A DNA stretch of 64,000 nt from Odobenus rosmarus divergens (GCF_000321225.1 NW_004450287.1:3188328-3252327); one strand, 5' to 3'. Positions 1 through 12,590 are shown, counted from the stretch's first letter. Made by a program: numbers and translations. Notes: a model not told the origin generated them from the sequence alone.

Positions 1-1127
1 CTATAAAGAGCTTAACAAACTCAACACCCAAAGAACAAATGATCCTATCAAGAAATGGGCAGAAGACATGAACAGACATTTTTCCAAAGAAGACATCCAA
101 ATGACCAACAGACACATGAAAAAGTGCTCAAAAATCACTCAGCATCAGGGAAATCCATATCAAAACCTCAGTGAGATATACCACCTCACACCAGTCAGAA
201 TGGCTAAAATTAACAAGTCAGGAAATGACAGATGTTGGCGGGGATGCGGAGAGAGGGGAACCCTCCTACAGTGTTGGTGGGAATGTAAGCTGGGCAGCCA
301 CTCTGGAAAACAATATGGAGGTTCTTCAAAAAGTTGAAAATAGAACTACCATTGGACCCAGCAATTTCACTACTGGGTATTTACCCTAAAGATACAAATG
401 TAGGGATCTGAAGGGGTACATGCACCCCTATGTTTATAGCAGAAATGTCCACAATAGCCAAACTATGGAAAGAGCCAAGATGTCCATCGACAGATGAATG
501 GATAAAGAAGAGGTGATATATATATACAATGGAACATTATGCAGCCATCAAAAGGAATGAAATCTTGCCATTTGCAACGATGTGAATGGAACTGGAGGGT
601 ATTATGCTGAGCAAAATAAGTCAATCATAGAAAGATATGCATCATATAATCTCACTGATATGAGGCATTCTTAATCTCAGGAAACAAACTGAGGGTGGCT
701 GGAGTGGTGCGGGGTTGGAGGGATGGGGTGGCTGGGTGATAGACATTGGGGAGGGTATGTGCTATGGTGAGCCCTGTGAATTGTGTGGGCCTGTTGAATC
801 ACAGACCTGTACCTCTGAAACAAATAATACATTATATGTTAAAAAAAAGAAGATAGTAGGAAGGGAAAAATGAAGGGGGGGAATCAGAGGGGGAGACAAA
901 CCATGAGAGACTATGGACTCTGAGAAAAAAACTGAGGGTTCTAGAGGGGAGGGGGATGGGGGGATGCGTTAGCCTGGTGATGGGTATTAAAGAGGGCATG
1001 TATTGAATGGAGCACTGGGTTTATACACAAACAATGAATCATGGAACACTACATCAAAACTAATGATGTAATGTATGGTGATTAACATAACATAATAAAT
1101 TAAAATTTAAAAAAATTTTAAAAAAAG
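1..1127 (+). mobile_element. L1 LINE, 3' end (ORF2 C-terminus plus 3' UTR)
   Basis: The window opens inside a sense L1. The ORF2 C-terminal region is readable from about position 40, with the motifs [10 protein letters not shown] and HLTPVRMA and then [12 protein letters not shown]. Frameshifts break it near 170 and 340. A G-rich 3' UTR follows, ending in an A-rich tail at about 1107-1127. The 3' UTR holds two loosely similar modules (about 678-848 and 915-1115), each opening with an 'aactgagggt' phrase, with an A-run between them. This layout fits carnivore L1s. The 5' part lies outside the window, and no target-site duplication can be tested. Confidence 0.9.
40..690 (+). pseudogene. L1 ORF2 C-terminal remnant, frameshifted
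   Basis: This is the decayed C-terminal segment of the L1 ORF2 endonuclease/reverse-transcriptase protein, lying downstream of the RT domain and including the Cys-rich region. The first frame reads 68-337, and a second overlapping frame runs to about 389, so a frameshift separates parts that are continuous in the family. A later portion (about 530-600) still reads like the 'MEHYAAIKRNE' segment. No function is expected. Confidence 0.8.
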
Positions 1128-1130
1128 AAA

Positions 1131-4100
1131 GATGTCAGTTAAAAATTTGGAAACTTGTTGGAGAAATAGATCCTAAATAAGGAAAGCAGAATGGCTGGAA
1201 TGAAACCTGTGGTTTCTGGATTGGAGTCAGTGGTATCAGTATGAACTTACTGTTTTTAAATACAAATGCAGAGAAATAGACTCATAAATACATATAGATA
1301 TGTGTATTAGCATGAGGCATTGTTCATGTCCATATTCGCTAGGTGAAAGCAATCATACCTCAGTAGTGATAAGCACACTTAACACCAAGAACATAGTTTC
1401 TAAATATGATTCTTCAATAAAAGGAGTTGAGTTTCCTTGGAGAAGTGATTGATTTTAGGGCTGGGCAAGGAAAATGCAAAATGGACTCGAGCAATTTGTG
1501 GTGCCAGAAAATAAGGAAATGGACATATGAAAAAATATGGCATATCAGAAGTGCACTAGAGCTGACCTTAGAGTTCCCAAGGGCCAAAACTGGAAAAATA
1601 AATAGGTATAGTGTTGGATTTTAAACCCCCATTTGAGATAAACATCTGTGAGCCTATACTAGATAAATAACTGAATAAAGAACTAAGTAGGGAAGAAGTA
1701 AGTCTTCCTTATGAAAAACTCCATTTAACAAATGTAGATTCAATGAGTGAAATAGAAAATTACTATTACCATACCACAGTCAAAATGGCTGCAGGCAGTA
1801 TCTTCCAACGGATGCTAAAATGTGTAAATTGAAACAATATTTGCATAGTCTCAAAGTAATTCCTTCAAAATATGTAGTAATTATATTTTTAGGAATAGTA
1901 AGATCAAATGGATAATTCTGATAGACACCATTAGTAGCCAGTTGATTAAGGTTAAGATCATCAGTAACATAAATAAACATCATGCATCGTCTGATACAAT
2001 ATGCTGAACAGAGCATATGACTGCTCTACTATTCTTTCCAAAAAAATCCATTACCGCCATCTAATTTTGAGAAAAACATTAGAAAAACCAAAATGGGTGA
2101 TAATTACAAAAAATAACTGACCAGTACCCTTCAAGAATGTAAAGCGCAAGAAAGATAAGGAAAGACTATAAAGTGTTGCTGATTAGAGAACACTTAGGAC
2201 ATATGACAAACTGAGAAAAATGTGGAATCTTGGGTTGGCTCATAGAATAGAAAAAAATACATGAATGTGAAAATCACTGAAATTTAGTTTAGTTTGTGGT
2301 TTAGTAAACAGCGTTGTGTCAGTGTTAACTCCTTATATTCTATAAATATTTTTGTTATATAAGATACTAGTCTAAGCAGAAACTGGGAGAAAAGCTTATA
2401 TATACCCTCTGCACTATTTTTGCACCTTTTCTATAAATTCAAATTTATCTCAAACATAAAAAGAAATAGCTAAGTAGAGCAATAACTAAGGGAAAATAAT
2501 GGCTTAGAACAATGGGGTATCTCACTGATACTCTCTCTCCAAAAAGTCTTAACAACTACAGAACTTTTCTAAAACTGCCCTTTATTTTGCCCAAACTTTT
2601 CTAACAAAAATGGAATGCCCTTAAAATGAAATAATCTGACTCTTTTGGGAATCTAAATTAAAATGAAGAGATTTATAAACATTATCTATTGGTGGCTATA
2701 ATAGCCTGTTACAGTATAATTAACTTGAATATTGCAGATCATTAATAAGGAAGGTGGCAAAGAGACAAGGACTTTCACGTATAAGCTGATAGATACACAG
2801 AAGAATCACTGTGTCAATTGAAATTACTGTAGTGTGGGTATGCAGAACAGAGTCTAGCAATTCTTTCATAAGGGTATTTGGCAGATGGACTCATAGTGCA
2901 TGTGTGTTATGCAGGAGATATTCTGTTAATAGACCAATAGTTCCAACAGCCGACACGTTCCGGAGACATAATGGTCCATCATATCAATGATCAGTGACCT
3001 TAAAGGCTATAAATACACTGTAACTGTCTTTTGTGTCAAGAATGTGCAAGCTAAAAGGTGCCCAAGAACCATAACTTGCAATGGTACAGTCCCTAAATAT
3101 GACTCTACGTGATGGACTGTGACTGCTGAGAATGAGCCGTCATCGTCTACTGGATTGGTAATCGGCATTGTTAATATTCATAGGAGTTGCACAGCAAAAT
3201 CCTCCATATATGCCAGTAAAGGAAAAATACACCCTTTGACCTCCATTTGTCCAGGATAATTTAAAGAAATGTCAACCACCATATTTTGAAATACTGTTAT
3301 GGAGGTTTATCAGTAATGTCTGTATTAAAGGAGAAAAAATGAATTTTAGAAACTCTTTAATAGACTAAAGAAAATTTATCTTGAAATATTTCTTGCTTAC
3401 TTGATTATTCCCACAATATTTCATCATCCTAAACTTGGCAATTTCCGGAGTAGTTTTTTCAATTTCCTGTCAAAATTAGGAGCACATCATCCTTTTATTT
3501 ACACATTTAGTAATAAAAATGAAAAAAAATTATGGTAACCTTGCTGAATAAGAGCATCTTTTGTCTCAATTATTTGCTTATATTTTCCTTTAATACCTAG
3601 AAAAATCACCTCAGTCTTCTCTTTTTATTTGCATACCCAGAATTTTTTCCTCCCCGTGGGCACATTAACATTATTTCAGAATTCCATTCCATCTGCTATA
3701 TTCACTTGTTTAATCTGTCCTCGAGTTAACAGGGAAGAGCTAACAGGATACGAGCTTGGTACTAAAAAGTAGTTCATTCCATTGTTTTGAACTCTTATAG
3801 ACACACATACACATACACATGCTTATTGTGGTAGTAATCATGGATGTAAATGACTGATATTTTCAGAAACACTAAGATTAGTTATCAGAGTGATCCTAAG
3901 AATGAGGCATTGTGAAGTACCTGGATCTCAACTGAATATATTTAAAAAAAATACTCTTTTTCTTTTCTAGTGAGCTCTTTAACTTGAATTACCCCAAAAT
4001 TACTATAATTTGTTGATACCATAAAAAATGTGAATTGGTAGCACCCATGAAAACATGGGAAAAATAATAGATAAAATAACAGAATAGGCGATAACTTAAT

Positions 4101-4579
4101 AATAACAAGGTATAGGACAAAATCTTTAGCAGATATGAAAATAATTGCAAAGTAAAAATGAAAAAAAACTTTTTTAATGCAGTATTGCATTAAATAATTA
4201 ATTTTTATGGAAGGAAAAATTGCTTTCATCAGCTTACCCTTCTAAATGATTAAATGTAACATCACATTATAAGCCTGCTTTTAGTAATATGGTAAAAGCC
4301 ATTTTGACCACCACCCCCTGATAAATAATTTAATGATATTTACCTAAAAATATGTGTTGTGCATGCTAAATTGGATGTTAAAACTCCAGGCCATTTGTGG
4401 AGTCAATAGTACACAAACTGCATCTTTGACTCTGAATAATATGTAGGAAAACACCAAACATTTGTCAAGATGACAAATACAAATGTCCTTTAAGTCATTG
4501 GAAAGTACTAAAGAGAATTTATAAGAATGATGCTATAAAATACAGTTTCTTTAATGATTTGAGTTACTTTAAGTTGGTG
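1131..4579. other. Unrecognised AT-rich DNA, no gene
   Basis: I see no exon, RNA gene or repeat I can name here. Open frames (1427-1624, 1780-2016 minus, 3942-4229 minus) are short and low-complexity, with no recognisable domain. A stretch at about 2945-3240 has more even base composition and several CpGs, with a TATA-like 'ggctataaatac' at about 3006. See findings. Confidence 0.6.
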
Positions 4580-4712
4580 TAAATAAAAGAACTCTGGATT
4601 TAGAATTGAAAGATCTGGGTTTGAATGCCAACTCTAATAATTATTAACTATATGATATAGAGAATATTAAATTGTTCTTTTAAAGTCTGTGTCCTTGTCT
4701 GGGGTAGAATTC
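4580..4712 (-). repeat. MIR-like SINE fragment, antisense
   Basis: The run 'ctggatttagaattgaaagatctgggtttgaatgcc' in pieces resembles the antisense core of a mammalian MIR (ordinarily 'ctggagtc...ctgggttcgaatcc'). It is diverged and its boundaries are approximate. Confidence 0.5.
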
Positions 4713-4789
4713 AATAGTGTTTGTGAACACACATCCACACTATACTATAGAGGACTTTACTAGTATATAGCATTATTATTATTTTCACC

Positions 4790-5830
4790 GAATTATTTTT
4801 TATGTAAAGTATAATTCAGACTTTCGTGTGTACAATTCTGCTTGTTTTGGTGAATGCATAGAGTCATATATCCACCACTACAGTCATGGATATAGAATAG
4901 TCCCATAAACTCAAATATTTCCTTGTTTTGTCCCTTTGTAGTCACCCCCTTGGCTCTACCACCAGACCCTGTTAACCACTGATTTGTTTTCATTTTATTG
5001 TTCACCTTTTCCAGATGTCGTATAGATGGAATCAAATAATATTAGTAAATTGAGTATGATTTCTTCCATTTATCAAAATGCATTTGAGGTCCAGCCATTT
5101 TTTTTTTTCATGAATCAATAGCATGTTCTTTATTCTTCCTCAGTGGTATTCCAAGTCTTCCAAAGAATGTATATACCAGAGTTTGTTTATTCGTTCACCA
5201 GTTGAAGGACATCTGAGCTGTTTCCAGTTTGGGGATTTTAAGTAAAGATGCCATAAACATTAATATATAGGATTTGAGTTAATGTAAGTTTTCATTTCTT
5301 TGGACTAAATATCTAGGAGTGTGGTAGTTTTATTAAGTATGTTTAATTTGTAAAACACGGCTGAACATCTGTTTTCCAAAATGTCTCCACCAGTTTGCAT
5401 TCCCAATAGCAGTGTATGAATGTTGCTCTGTATCCTCTCCAGCACTTGGTATTGTCAGGTGTTTTGGGTGGGGCATGCATGACATTTAATAGGTGTGCAT
5501 GGTATATAGTATTGTGGTTTTAATTTGCATTTCCCTAAAAGTGAATGGTGCTGATTATCTTTTCATATGCTTATTTGCCATCCAGATATCTTCTTTGCTG
5601 AAGTTTCTACTTAAATCTTTTGCCCATATATTTATTGGGTTATATGTTTCATTCCTGCTGAGTTTTGAGGGTTCCCAAAAATTCTAGATATGTTCTTTTT
5701 CAAGAATATGGCTGGCAAATATATTCTTCCTTTCAATAGTATTTTTGTTTTTCTGTTTTTGTATTAAGAAAACTTTTAATTTTGATGAAGTTTATTTTTT
5801 GTCCCTTATAGTTACTGCTTTCATCCCCTT
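4790..5830 (-). mobile_element. Old L1 fragment, antisense 3' part
   Basis: The sequence follows the antisense 3' region of an old mammalian L1. It runs from a 3' UTR-like start through the 'gttgaaggacatctgagctg' area and then 'gtttgcattcccaatagcagtgtatgaatg' and 'tttgcatttccct' phrases that mirror the ORF2 C-terminus. It stops at about 5830, where a second antisense L1 begins again from its own 3' end. The two are therefore separate insertions or an internally rearranged pair. Confidence 0.75.
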
Positions 5831-6096
5831 GACATTCATTCCGTAAGAGATAGCCTGTGCCTCCCACTCTCCTTCACCCATTTGCCCATATCCCTGCCTC
5901 CCTACCCTCTAGTACCTGCCAGTTTGTTCTCTGTCTTTATGGGTCTGTTTCTGATTTTGTTTGTTTTGTTTTGTTTTAGATTTTACATGTAAGTGAAATC
6001 ATATGGCATTTGTCTCTCTCGGTCTGACTTATTTCAGGTAGCATAATAACCTCTAGGTCCACCCACGTGTTGGAAATAGTAAGATCTCATTTTTTT

Positions 6097-6902
6097 TAAA
6101 GATTTTATTTATTTATTTGAGAGAGAGAGAATGAGAGACAGAGAGCACAAGAGGGAAGAGGGTCAGAGGGAGAAGCAGACTCCCCNNNNNNNNNNNNNNN
6201 NNNNNNNNNNNNNNNNNNNNNNNNNNNNNNNNNNNNNNNNNNNNNNNNNNNNNNNNNNNNNNNNNNNNNNNNNNNNNNNNNNNNNNNNNNNNNNNNNNNN
6301 NNNNNNNNNNNNNNNNNNNNNNNNNNNNNNNNNNNNNNNNNNNNNNNNNNNNNNNNNNNNNNNNNNNNNNNNNNNNNNNNNNNNNNNNNNNNNNNNNNNN
6401 NNNNNNNNNNNNNNNNNNNNNNNNNNNNNNNNNNNNNNNNNNNNNNNNNNNNNNNNNNNNNNNNNNNNNNNNNNNNNNNNNNNNNNNNNNNNNNNNNNNN
6501 NNNNNNNNNNNNNNNNNNNNNNNNNNNNNNNNNNNNNNNNNNNNNNNNNNNNNNNNNNNNNNNNNNNNNNNNNNNNNNNNNNNNNNNNNNNNNNNNNNNN
6601 NNNNNNNNNNNNNNNNNNNNNNNNNNNNNNNNNNNNNNNNNNNNNNNNNNNNNNNNNNNNNNNNNNNNNNNNNNNNNNNNNNNNNNNNNNNNNNNNNNNN
6701 NNNNNNNNNNNNNNNNNNNNNNNNNNNNNNNNNNNNNNNNNNNNNNNNNNNNNNNNNNNNNNNNNNNNNNNNNNNNNNNNNNNNNNNNNNNNNNNNNNNN
6801 NNNGCTGAGCAGGGAGCCCGATGTGGGACTCGATCCCGGGACTCCAGGATCATGACCTGAGCCGAAGGCAGTCGCTCAACCAACTGAGCCACCCAGGCAC
6901 CC
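6097..6902 (-). mobile_element. SINEC, antisense, split by an assembly gap
   Basis: The A/T tail (aaagattttatttattt) opens at 6097, and the tRNA-like head (ccaactgagccacccaggcacc) closes at about 6902. The flanking duplication gtaagatctcattttttt is at 6079-6096 and again at 6903-6920. The 618-N gap lies inside, but the SINE reads continuously across it. See findings. Confidence 0.9.
6186..6803. other. Assembly gap, 618 N
   Basis: Unknown bases. Both gap edges lie in the same SINEC copy. The long open frames that cross it are artefacts of reading N as open. Confidence 0.99.
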
Positions 6903-6940
6903 GTAAGATCTCATTTTTTTATGGCTGAGTAGTATTCATA

Positions 6941-6966
6941 CACACACACACAGACACACACACACC
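6941..6966. repeat. (CA)n microsatellite
   Basis: Imperfect CA dinucleotide run inside the antisense L1, just past the SINE duplication. Confidence 0.85.
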
Positions 6967-7135
6967 CCACATCTTCTTTATCTATTCATCTATCAGTGGA
7001 CACTTATGTTGCTTCCATATATCTTGCTATTATAAACAATGTTGCAATAAACATAAGGGTGCATAGCTTTTCAAATTAGTGTTTTCATTTTCTTTGGGTA
7101 AATGCCCAGTAGAATTATTTGATTATATAGTATTT

Positions 7136-7324
7136 TTAAAGATTCTTATTTATTTATTTGAAAGAGAGAATGAGAGATAGAGAGCACGAGAGCGAAGAGG
7201 GTCAGAGGGAGAAGCCGACTCCCTGCTGAGCAGGGAGCCCGATGTGGGACTTGATCCTGGGACTCCAGGATCATGACCTGAGCCCAAGGCAGTCGCTTAA
7301 CCAACTGAGCCACCCAGGCGCCCT
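7136..7324 (-). mobile_element. SINEC, antisense
   Basis: Complete antisense SINEC nested in the L1. The 15-base duplication gattatatagtattt is exact at 7121-7135 and 7325-7339, which fixes both ends. Confidence 0.93.
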
Positions 7325-7403
7325 GATTATATAGTATTTATATTTTTAATTTTTTGAGGAATCTCCATACTGTTTTCCACCATGACTGCACTACTTTATG
7401 TTC

Positions 7404-8454
7404 TCATCCAAGTTGCACAAGGGTTCTTCTTTCTCCATATCCTGGCCACCACTTGTTATTTCTTATCTTTTTGATACTAGCCATTCTGACTGGTGTGAGG
7501 TGATATCTCATTGTGGTTTTGATTTGCATTTTTTTGATAATTAGTGATGTTGAGCAGTTTTTCACGTGTTTGTTGGCTATCTGTATATCTTCTTTGGAAA
7601 AATATCTATTCAAGTTCTCTGCCCATTTTTAATTGGATTATTTGGGCTTTTTGGTGTTGAGTTGTGTAAGTTCTGTACATATTTTGGGTATTAACTCCTT
7701 ATTAGATACAGCATTTGCAAATATCATTTATCATTCAGTAGGTTGCCTTTTTTGTTTTATTGTTGGATTCCTTCACTGTGCAAAAGCTTTAAAACTTTTT
7801 ATTTTGGTGTAGACTCAGTAGTTTACTTTTGCTTTTGTTTCCCTTGTCTGAAGAGATATATCTAGAAATGTGTTGCTAAGGCCAATGTCAAAGAAGTTAC
7901 TACCTATATTTTCTTCTGAGTTTAAGTCTCACATTTAGGTCTTTAATTTATTTTGAGTTTATTTTTGGATATGGTATAAGAAAGTGGGCCAGTTTCATTT
8001 TTTTTACATTTAGCTGTTCCGATTACCCAGCACCATTTACTGAAAAGACTATCTTTTCTCCACTATATGTTCTTGCCTCCTTTGTTAAAGATTAATTGAC
8101 CATATAAGCGTGGGTTTGATTCTGGGCTCTTTATTCTGTTCCATTGATCCATGTGTCTGTTTTTGTGCCACTACCATACTGTTTTGATTACTACAGCTTT
8201 ATAGTATATCTTGAAATCTGAAATTGTGATACTTCCAGCCTTGGTCGTCTTCTCAAGATTCCTTTGGCTATTCAGGGTCTTTTGTGGTTCCATATAAAGT
8301 TTAGGACTATTTGCTCTAGTTCTGTGAAAAATGCTATTGGCATTTTTATAAAGATTGTATTCAATTTGTAGATTGCTTTGGGTAGTATGGACATTTTAAC
8401 AGTACTAATTCCTCCAATCCATGAGCATGGTATATCTTTCCATTTGTTTGTCAT
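7404..8454 (-). pseudogene. L1 ORF2 remnant (RT distal and C-terminal regions), antisense
   Basis: Two readable pieces on the minus strand are separated by decayed sequence. 8272-8454 carries [23 protein letters not shown] and [23 protein letters not shown] text from downstream of the RT catalytic core. 7404-7613 carries [11 protein letters not shown] and YHLTPVRMA from the C-terminal region. The bases between them (about 7620-8270) still match L1 in outline but hold stops. No function is expected. Confidence 0.75.
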
Positions 8455-8546
8455 CTTCAGTTGCTTTCATCTGTGTTTCTTGTTGTTACCATTAAAATTT
8501 CCTTTTTCTTTTTTAAGTTTACTGATTTAGTCTTATTTTTCTAGTT

Positions 8547-8694
8547 ATTTTTAATTAATTAATTAATTATTTTTAAGTAGGCTCCATGCTCAGCATGGAG
8601 CCCAGTGTGGGGTTTGAACTCACGAATCTGAGATCAAGACCCAAGCTAAGATCAAGAATTGGACCCTTAAGCAACTGAGCCACCCAGGCGCCCC
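8547..8694 (-). mobile_element. SINEC, antisense, older type
   Basis: Shorter copy without the long TC-rich section. The head reads gcaactgagccacccaggcg. The 16-base duplication tcttatttttctagtt occurs at 8531-8546 and 8695-8710. Confidence 0.9.
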
Positions 8695-9559
8695 TCTTAT
8701 TTTTCTAGTTTTTAAAATGTAATTTTTGATTAGTCTTTTGAGAACTTTCTATTTTTCTAAAATTTCTTTTATGCTCTAAATTTATCTCTAAGCATAACTT
8801 CAGCTGCATCTTTCATTTTTATATGTATTTTTGTTTTCTTACACTTCAAATAATAATCTTCCATGAGACTTTTTGAATCATTTCAATTATGTTTTTTTTC
8901 TAAATATTTGAGATTTTAAAGATATCTTTCTGATAGTGATCTCTGGTTTTAATTCTATAGCGGTTCACTCAAGAACATACTTTGCAGGAGTTCTTTTAAA
9001 TTCGTTAACTTGTCCTTTTGGCTCAGAATATGATATATTGGTGACTATATCATGTTCACTTAAAAAAAATATGTATTTTTTTTCCTCTTGGTTGTAGAGT
9101 TCTATGACATCAGTTAAGTTAGTAGTGTTGTTCAGATCATCTATATCTTTACTGATTTTCTGACTACTTGTTTTATTTATTATTGAGAAAAGAGTGTTGA
9201 AGACTCAAATTATATGTGGATTGCCTTGTCCTCTTTCTAGTTCTATTAATTTTTATTTCCTATCTTTTGAAGCTCTGTTTTTAGGTGAATAGATCTTGAG
9301 ACTCAATCTATCTTTCTTGAGAATTAACCACTTGTCATTATATAATGTCTGTCTTTATTCCTGATAATGCTCATTGTGCTGAAGTCTACTTTAGCTAATA
9401 TTAATATAATTACTCCAGGATACTTTTTACTAGTTTTTGAAATATATATATATACCATTACTTTACTGTTAATTTATCAGTATCCTTAACATACTCTCCC
9501 TTAACTTCTTGATAAGTAAAAAAGAAAAATAAAAGACACAGTAATGCTGATTTTATAGA

Positions 9560-9650
9560 TTTTTGTGAAAGTCAAATAAGATAATCCATGTAGTAATTAC
9601 TTTGGTGGCTGGCATATAGATAATATTTATTTAATGTAGCTAATTTAACA
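9560..9650 (-). repeat. MIR-like fragment, antisense
   Basis: 'gataatccatgtagtaatt' followed by 'tggctggcatatag' resembles the antisense 3' part of MIR. Short and diverged. Confidence 0.45.
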
Positions 9651-12313
9651 ATATTATCACCCTTCACCTTTGAAATTGTAACTCATATATCAGTTGATGT
9701 TTATTACCTTAAAATTATTTATTCTGAAGAATCCTGAAGAGCTTTGATCTTTAAAGGCTCCACAGTCTTAAATTTTCTAAATTTTTTTCTTCTGTCCTTT
9801 ATTTGTATTTAGTATTATTATAAATCTTAGACCCAGTCTCTCTTAGCTGCTGTTTAATTGTCCATTCATCATACCCTAGCCAGTCCTCATAGGAGACTTA
9901 AATAGAAATGGGTCACATGTAGTAAATTTTTACTAAATATTTGTGTGCAGTGGAAGAGAAATTTCATATCTGCTGCATAGCATGGCTGTAGTTGCTCATT
10001 AAATATTTGCCTTGTTGAAATCTCTGTGAATATCCTATCTTCAGAGGTTTTTCACAGACCAAGCTACTTCAAAGTACCATGTTCATCCTCTAATAATTTG
10101 CTGTTTCTCTTTTCTCACCTATAATTATTTTGCATTATTATAAATACAATATATAATGTATAATTATAAATTATTTTTCATTACTTTCTTTTTGGATTCC
10201 TTATGAACTCCATTTTCTCCACCTATATTGCAGAGTTAATTCCCCACTACCTACCCATAAATCAGGTAAGCAACACTTACTCCGTATGTGTAATCATTCT
10301 TGATACACTAAGAAAAAATTTACTCTCTTAGTAGCACAAACTGTTAAAAGCCACATTAAATTTACAAAAAGAAGCTGTGACTGACTACACTCTGTTTTAA
10401 ATCATTTCAGTATGTTGGTTTATCATTGATAATTTTATATAACCACTTTAGAATTTGCTTTTAGAGATCAAATAGAAGTAGACCCCTAAGTGAAAGTTAT
10501 CCTCCTTGCTTATTCAGATTAAACATATTTAGATAACTCTTCATTTGGAATTTTTTTTCTTCTGATTGGCTTTGAGTGAATAATGATTTAGTTCTTATGG
10601 AGATGGGGGGAAGGGTTCTTTTACTTCTCTGGGTTAAATTGAATATGTTACTTTTAGTCATATCCATAAGTTTAATACATAATATTTTTGAAATTTAACC
10701 ACTTGTCTCTTCCATAGTGTGATTATTGGTGGATATTTGCAAGTTGAATTCTCTCACATCCATATGTATCCACAATGGATTTCACATATTGGTTGCATTT
10801 ATTTCAATTACCCATCTGTGGATTAGAAAGTTAGCTGCAAAATTGAACACTGCCTCTCATGGTAAAATTTGAAAATATAAATTAATGTTAAATTATTATT
10901 TATTCCTAACATCATAAATGTGATTTTCCACATAATACTTCTCTCTCTCTCTCTCAAATAAATAAATAAATTAATAAATCTTTAAAACAATAGTGCTATT
11001 TTGGAGGGTGGAAAAAAAATGTTTTGGGCCCTTAAATTTACAAATGGTTTTCTTCTCTATATGAGGACTCCTGAATATACATGGAATTCCTTATATTTAA
11101 ATTTTTTTTAAAAATGCTGAATTACTCAGAATTTTTTAAACCACACTACAATGGTAATTTTGTCATGAAAATATTTACTTCTAGTAAGCACTTGAAGTAA
11201 AATGTTACTTAAAAGTCTTTGGTCTCACTTGTAATCAGCAGTAATTAAAACATTGTTTTATCAAAGTTCTTTTATATTATTTAAATAGATGTATTTATAT
11301 ATCATTAATTATAGTATATTGCAAATCTTATGCATAAGTAATCATTATTTGTATAAGCCACGTATAATCTAAATAACAAAGTCAATAAATGTGCATTTTC
11401 ATTGCTGGAAAACAATCTGTTCCCACAGTACGGGCCAGTCTACTTCAGAACAGAAGTAGATGTTTGCTGTTTGTAGATGATGCTTTCAACTAGCCTAGAG
11501 CACTTTCCATAAATTATGTTTTCTGTTCCATTGTTTGGCTTTCTGTGTACAAAATTTGCCTAAAGCAAGGGTTGAGTTCCAGAGCTGTCATTATTCCTGA
11601 TTCTCGATATTTTCCAATTACTAAGAAAAAAAGTATTAAATCAGTGTGCAAATACTTTATCAGTTATTTTTCTGGAATTATTGGAAAGTGTTAAAGTGAC
11701 AATGATATTTGAATCTTTAGTGTTTTTTTCTTTGAAGAAAAATTCTTTTCCTCCAAGGAAAATTACATAACTGCATATACTGACAGAAAAAAAAATACCT
11801 GTTTAGTCATTTCTCTGCACAAAACCTCTGTTGAGGCATTAAATTAGATAAAGGGTAGTACAAACTTGAGTTTTAGATTTAGGTAGGAGATTGAGCCATG
11901 AAATACAGCAAAGTTTCTGCGGAGATCTGATTTTGTAATTGCAAGATCATAGGACTTTAACAAATACTCAGTGAATATATCTCTTGTGGTTGTTCTACAC
12001 AGAAATATCATAGTGGAAGGGAGGTGGTTTTAATGGGACAGGATTCAGCATGCATAGATTCCTAGGGCAAATACAATAAAAATACCTGGAAAATACCATC
12101 GTTAGGACTTGGACTTATCCTTGGACCAGGCTGTAGCCTGTAAAAAAGAAACGTAGATTCCACTAGGTCTTTGAATGTCTGAAACTGAACACATCACAAG
12201 TTAGGAAAGGGCTATCTTTTGCACTTTAATATTTCAGGTTTTAAGATGGGAAGTACATTTCATTTAGGAACTTAAACATGGTAACTGAATAATTGGATAG
12301 AGTTCAGGCCATT
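9651..12313. other. Unrecognised AT-rich DNA, no gene
   Basis: Apart from a SINE tail scrap at 10938-10988, I recognise nothing here. The segment at about 11400-11610 is less AT-rich and could be conserved, but sequence alone does not show it. Confidence 0.6.
10938..10988 (+). mobile_element. SINEC tail fragment, 5'-truncated
   Basis: A (CT)n run followed by aaataaataaataaat and then aaatctttaaaa matches only the tail of a sense SINEC. The head and body are absent, consistent with severe 5' truncation or loss. Confidence 0.6.
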
Positions 12314-12331
12314 TAAACCTTGAATCCTTTT

Positions 12332-12405
12332 TTAAATTTTATTTTATTTTATTATGTTATGTTAGTCACCATACAGTACATCATTAATTTTTGTTGTAGT
12401 ATTCC
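12332..12405 (-). mobile_element. L1 3'-terminal scrap, antisense
   Basis: A T-rich start is followed by 'attatgttatgttagtcacc' and 'catcattaatttttgttgtag'. This closely matches the antisense 3' end at 24260-24330 in this window. Only about 74 bases remain. Confidence 0.8.
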
Positions 12406-12590
12406 TGGGTAGCTCAACGGTTAAGCCTCTGCCTTTGGCTCAGGTCATGATCTCAGGGTCCTGGGATGGAGCCCCGCATCGGGCTCCTTGCTCAGCAGGG
12501 AGCCTACTTCTCCCTTCCCCTCTGCCTGCCGCTCCCCTGCTTGTGTTCTCTCTCTCTCTCTGACAAATAAATAAAATCTTTAAAAATAAA
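12404..12590 (+). mobile_element. SINEC, sense, missing its extreme 5' bases
   Basis: It runs from cctgggtagctcaacggtta through the gctcaggtcatgatctc region to an (AAATA) tail. The usual leading ggggcg is absent because the L1 scrap is joined there. Confidence 0.9.

Larger units (their letters stand above)
5831..9500 (-). mobile_element. Old L1, antisense, interrupted by three SINEs
   Basis: The antisense L1 starts with a 3' UTR (about 5831-6060). It continues through the ORF2 C-terminus, where 7404-7613 on the minus strand reads [11 protein letters not shown] and YHLTPVRMA. Next comes the RT distal region (8272-8454 minus, with [13 protein letters not shown] and [10 protein letters not shown]). 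The last part (about 8711-9500) resembles the endonuclease/5' ORF2 region, with 'ctgaagtctactttagc' near 9380. SINEs split it at 6097, 7136 and 8547. The catalytic RT core appears to be missing between about 8460 and 8710. It is inactive. Confidence 0.8.

Noticed and set aside
6113..6892. Open frames of 225-259 codons
   Set aside because: They exist only because N bases are read as open. The ends are SINEC.
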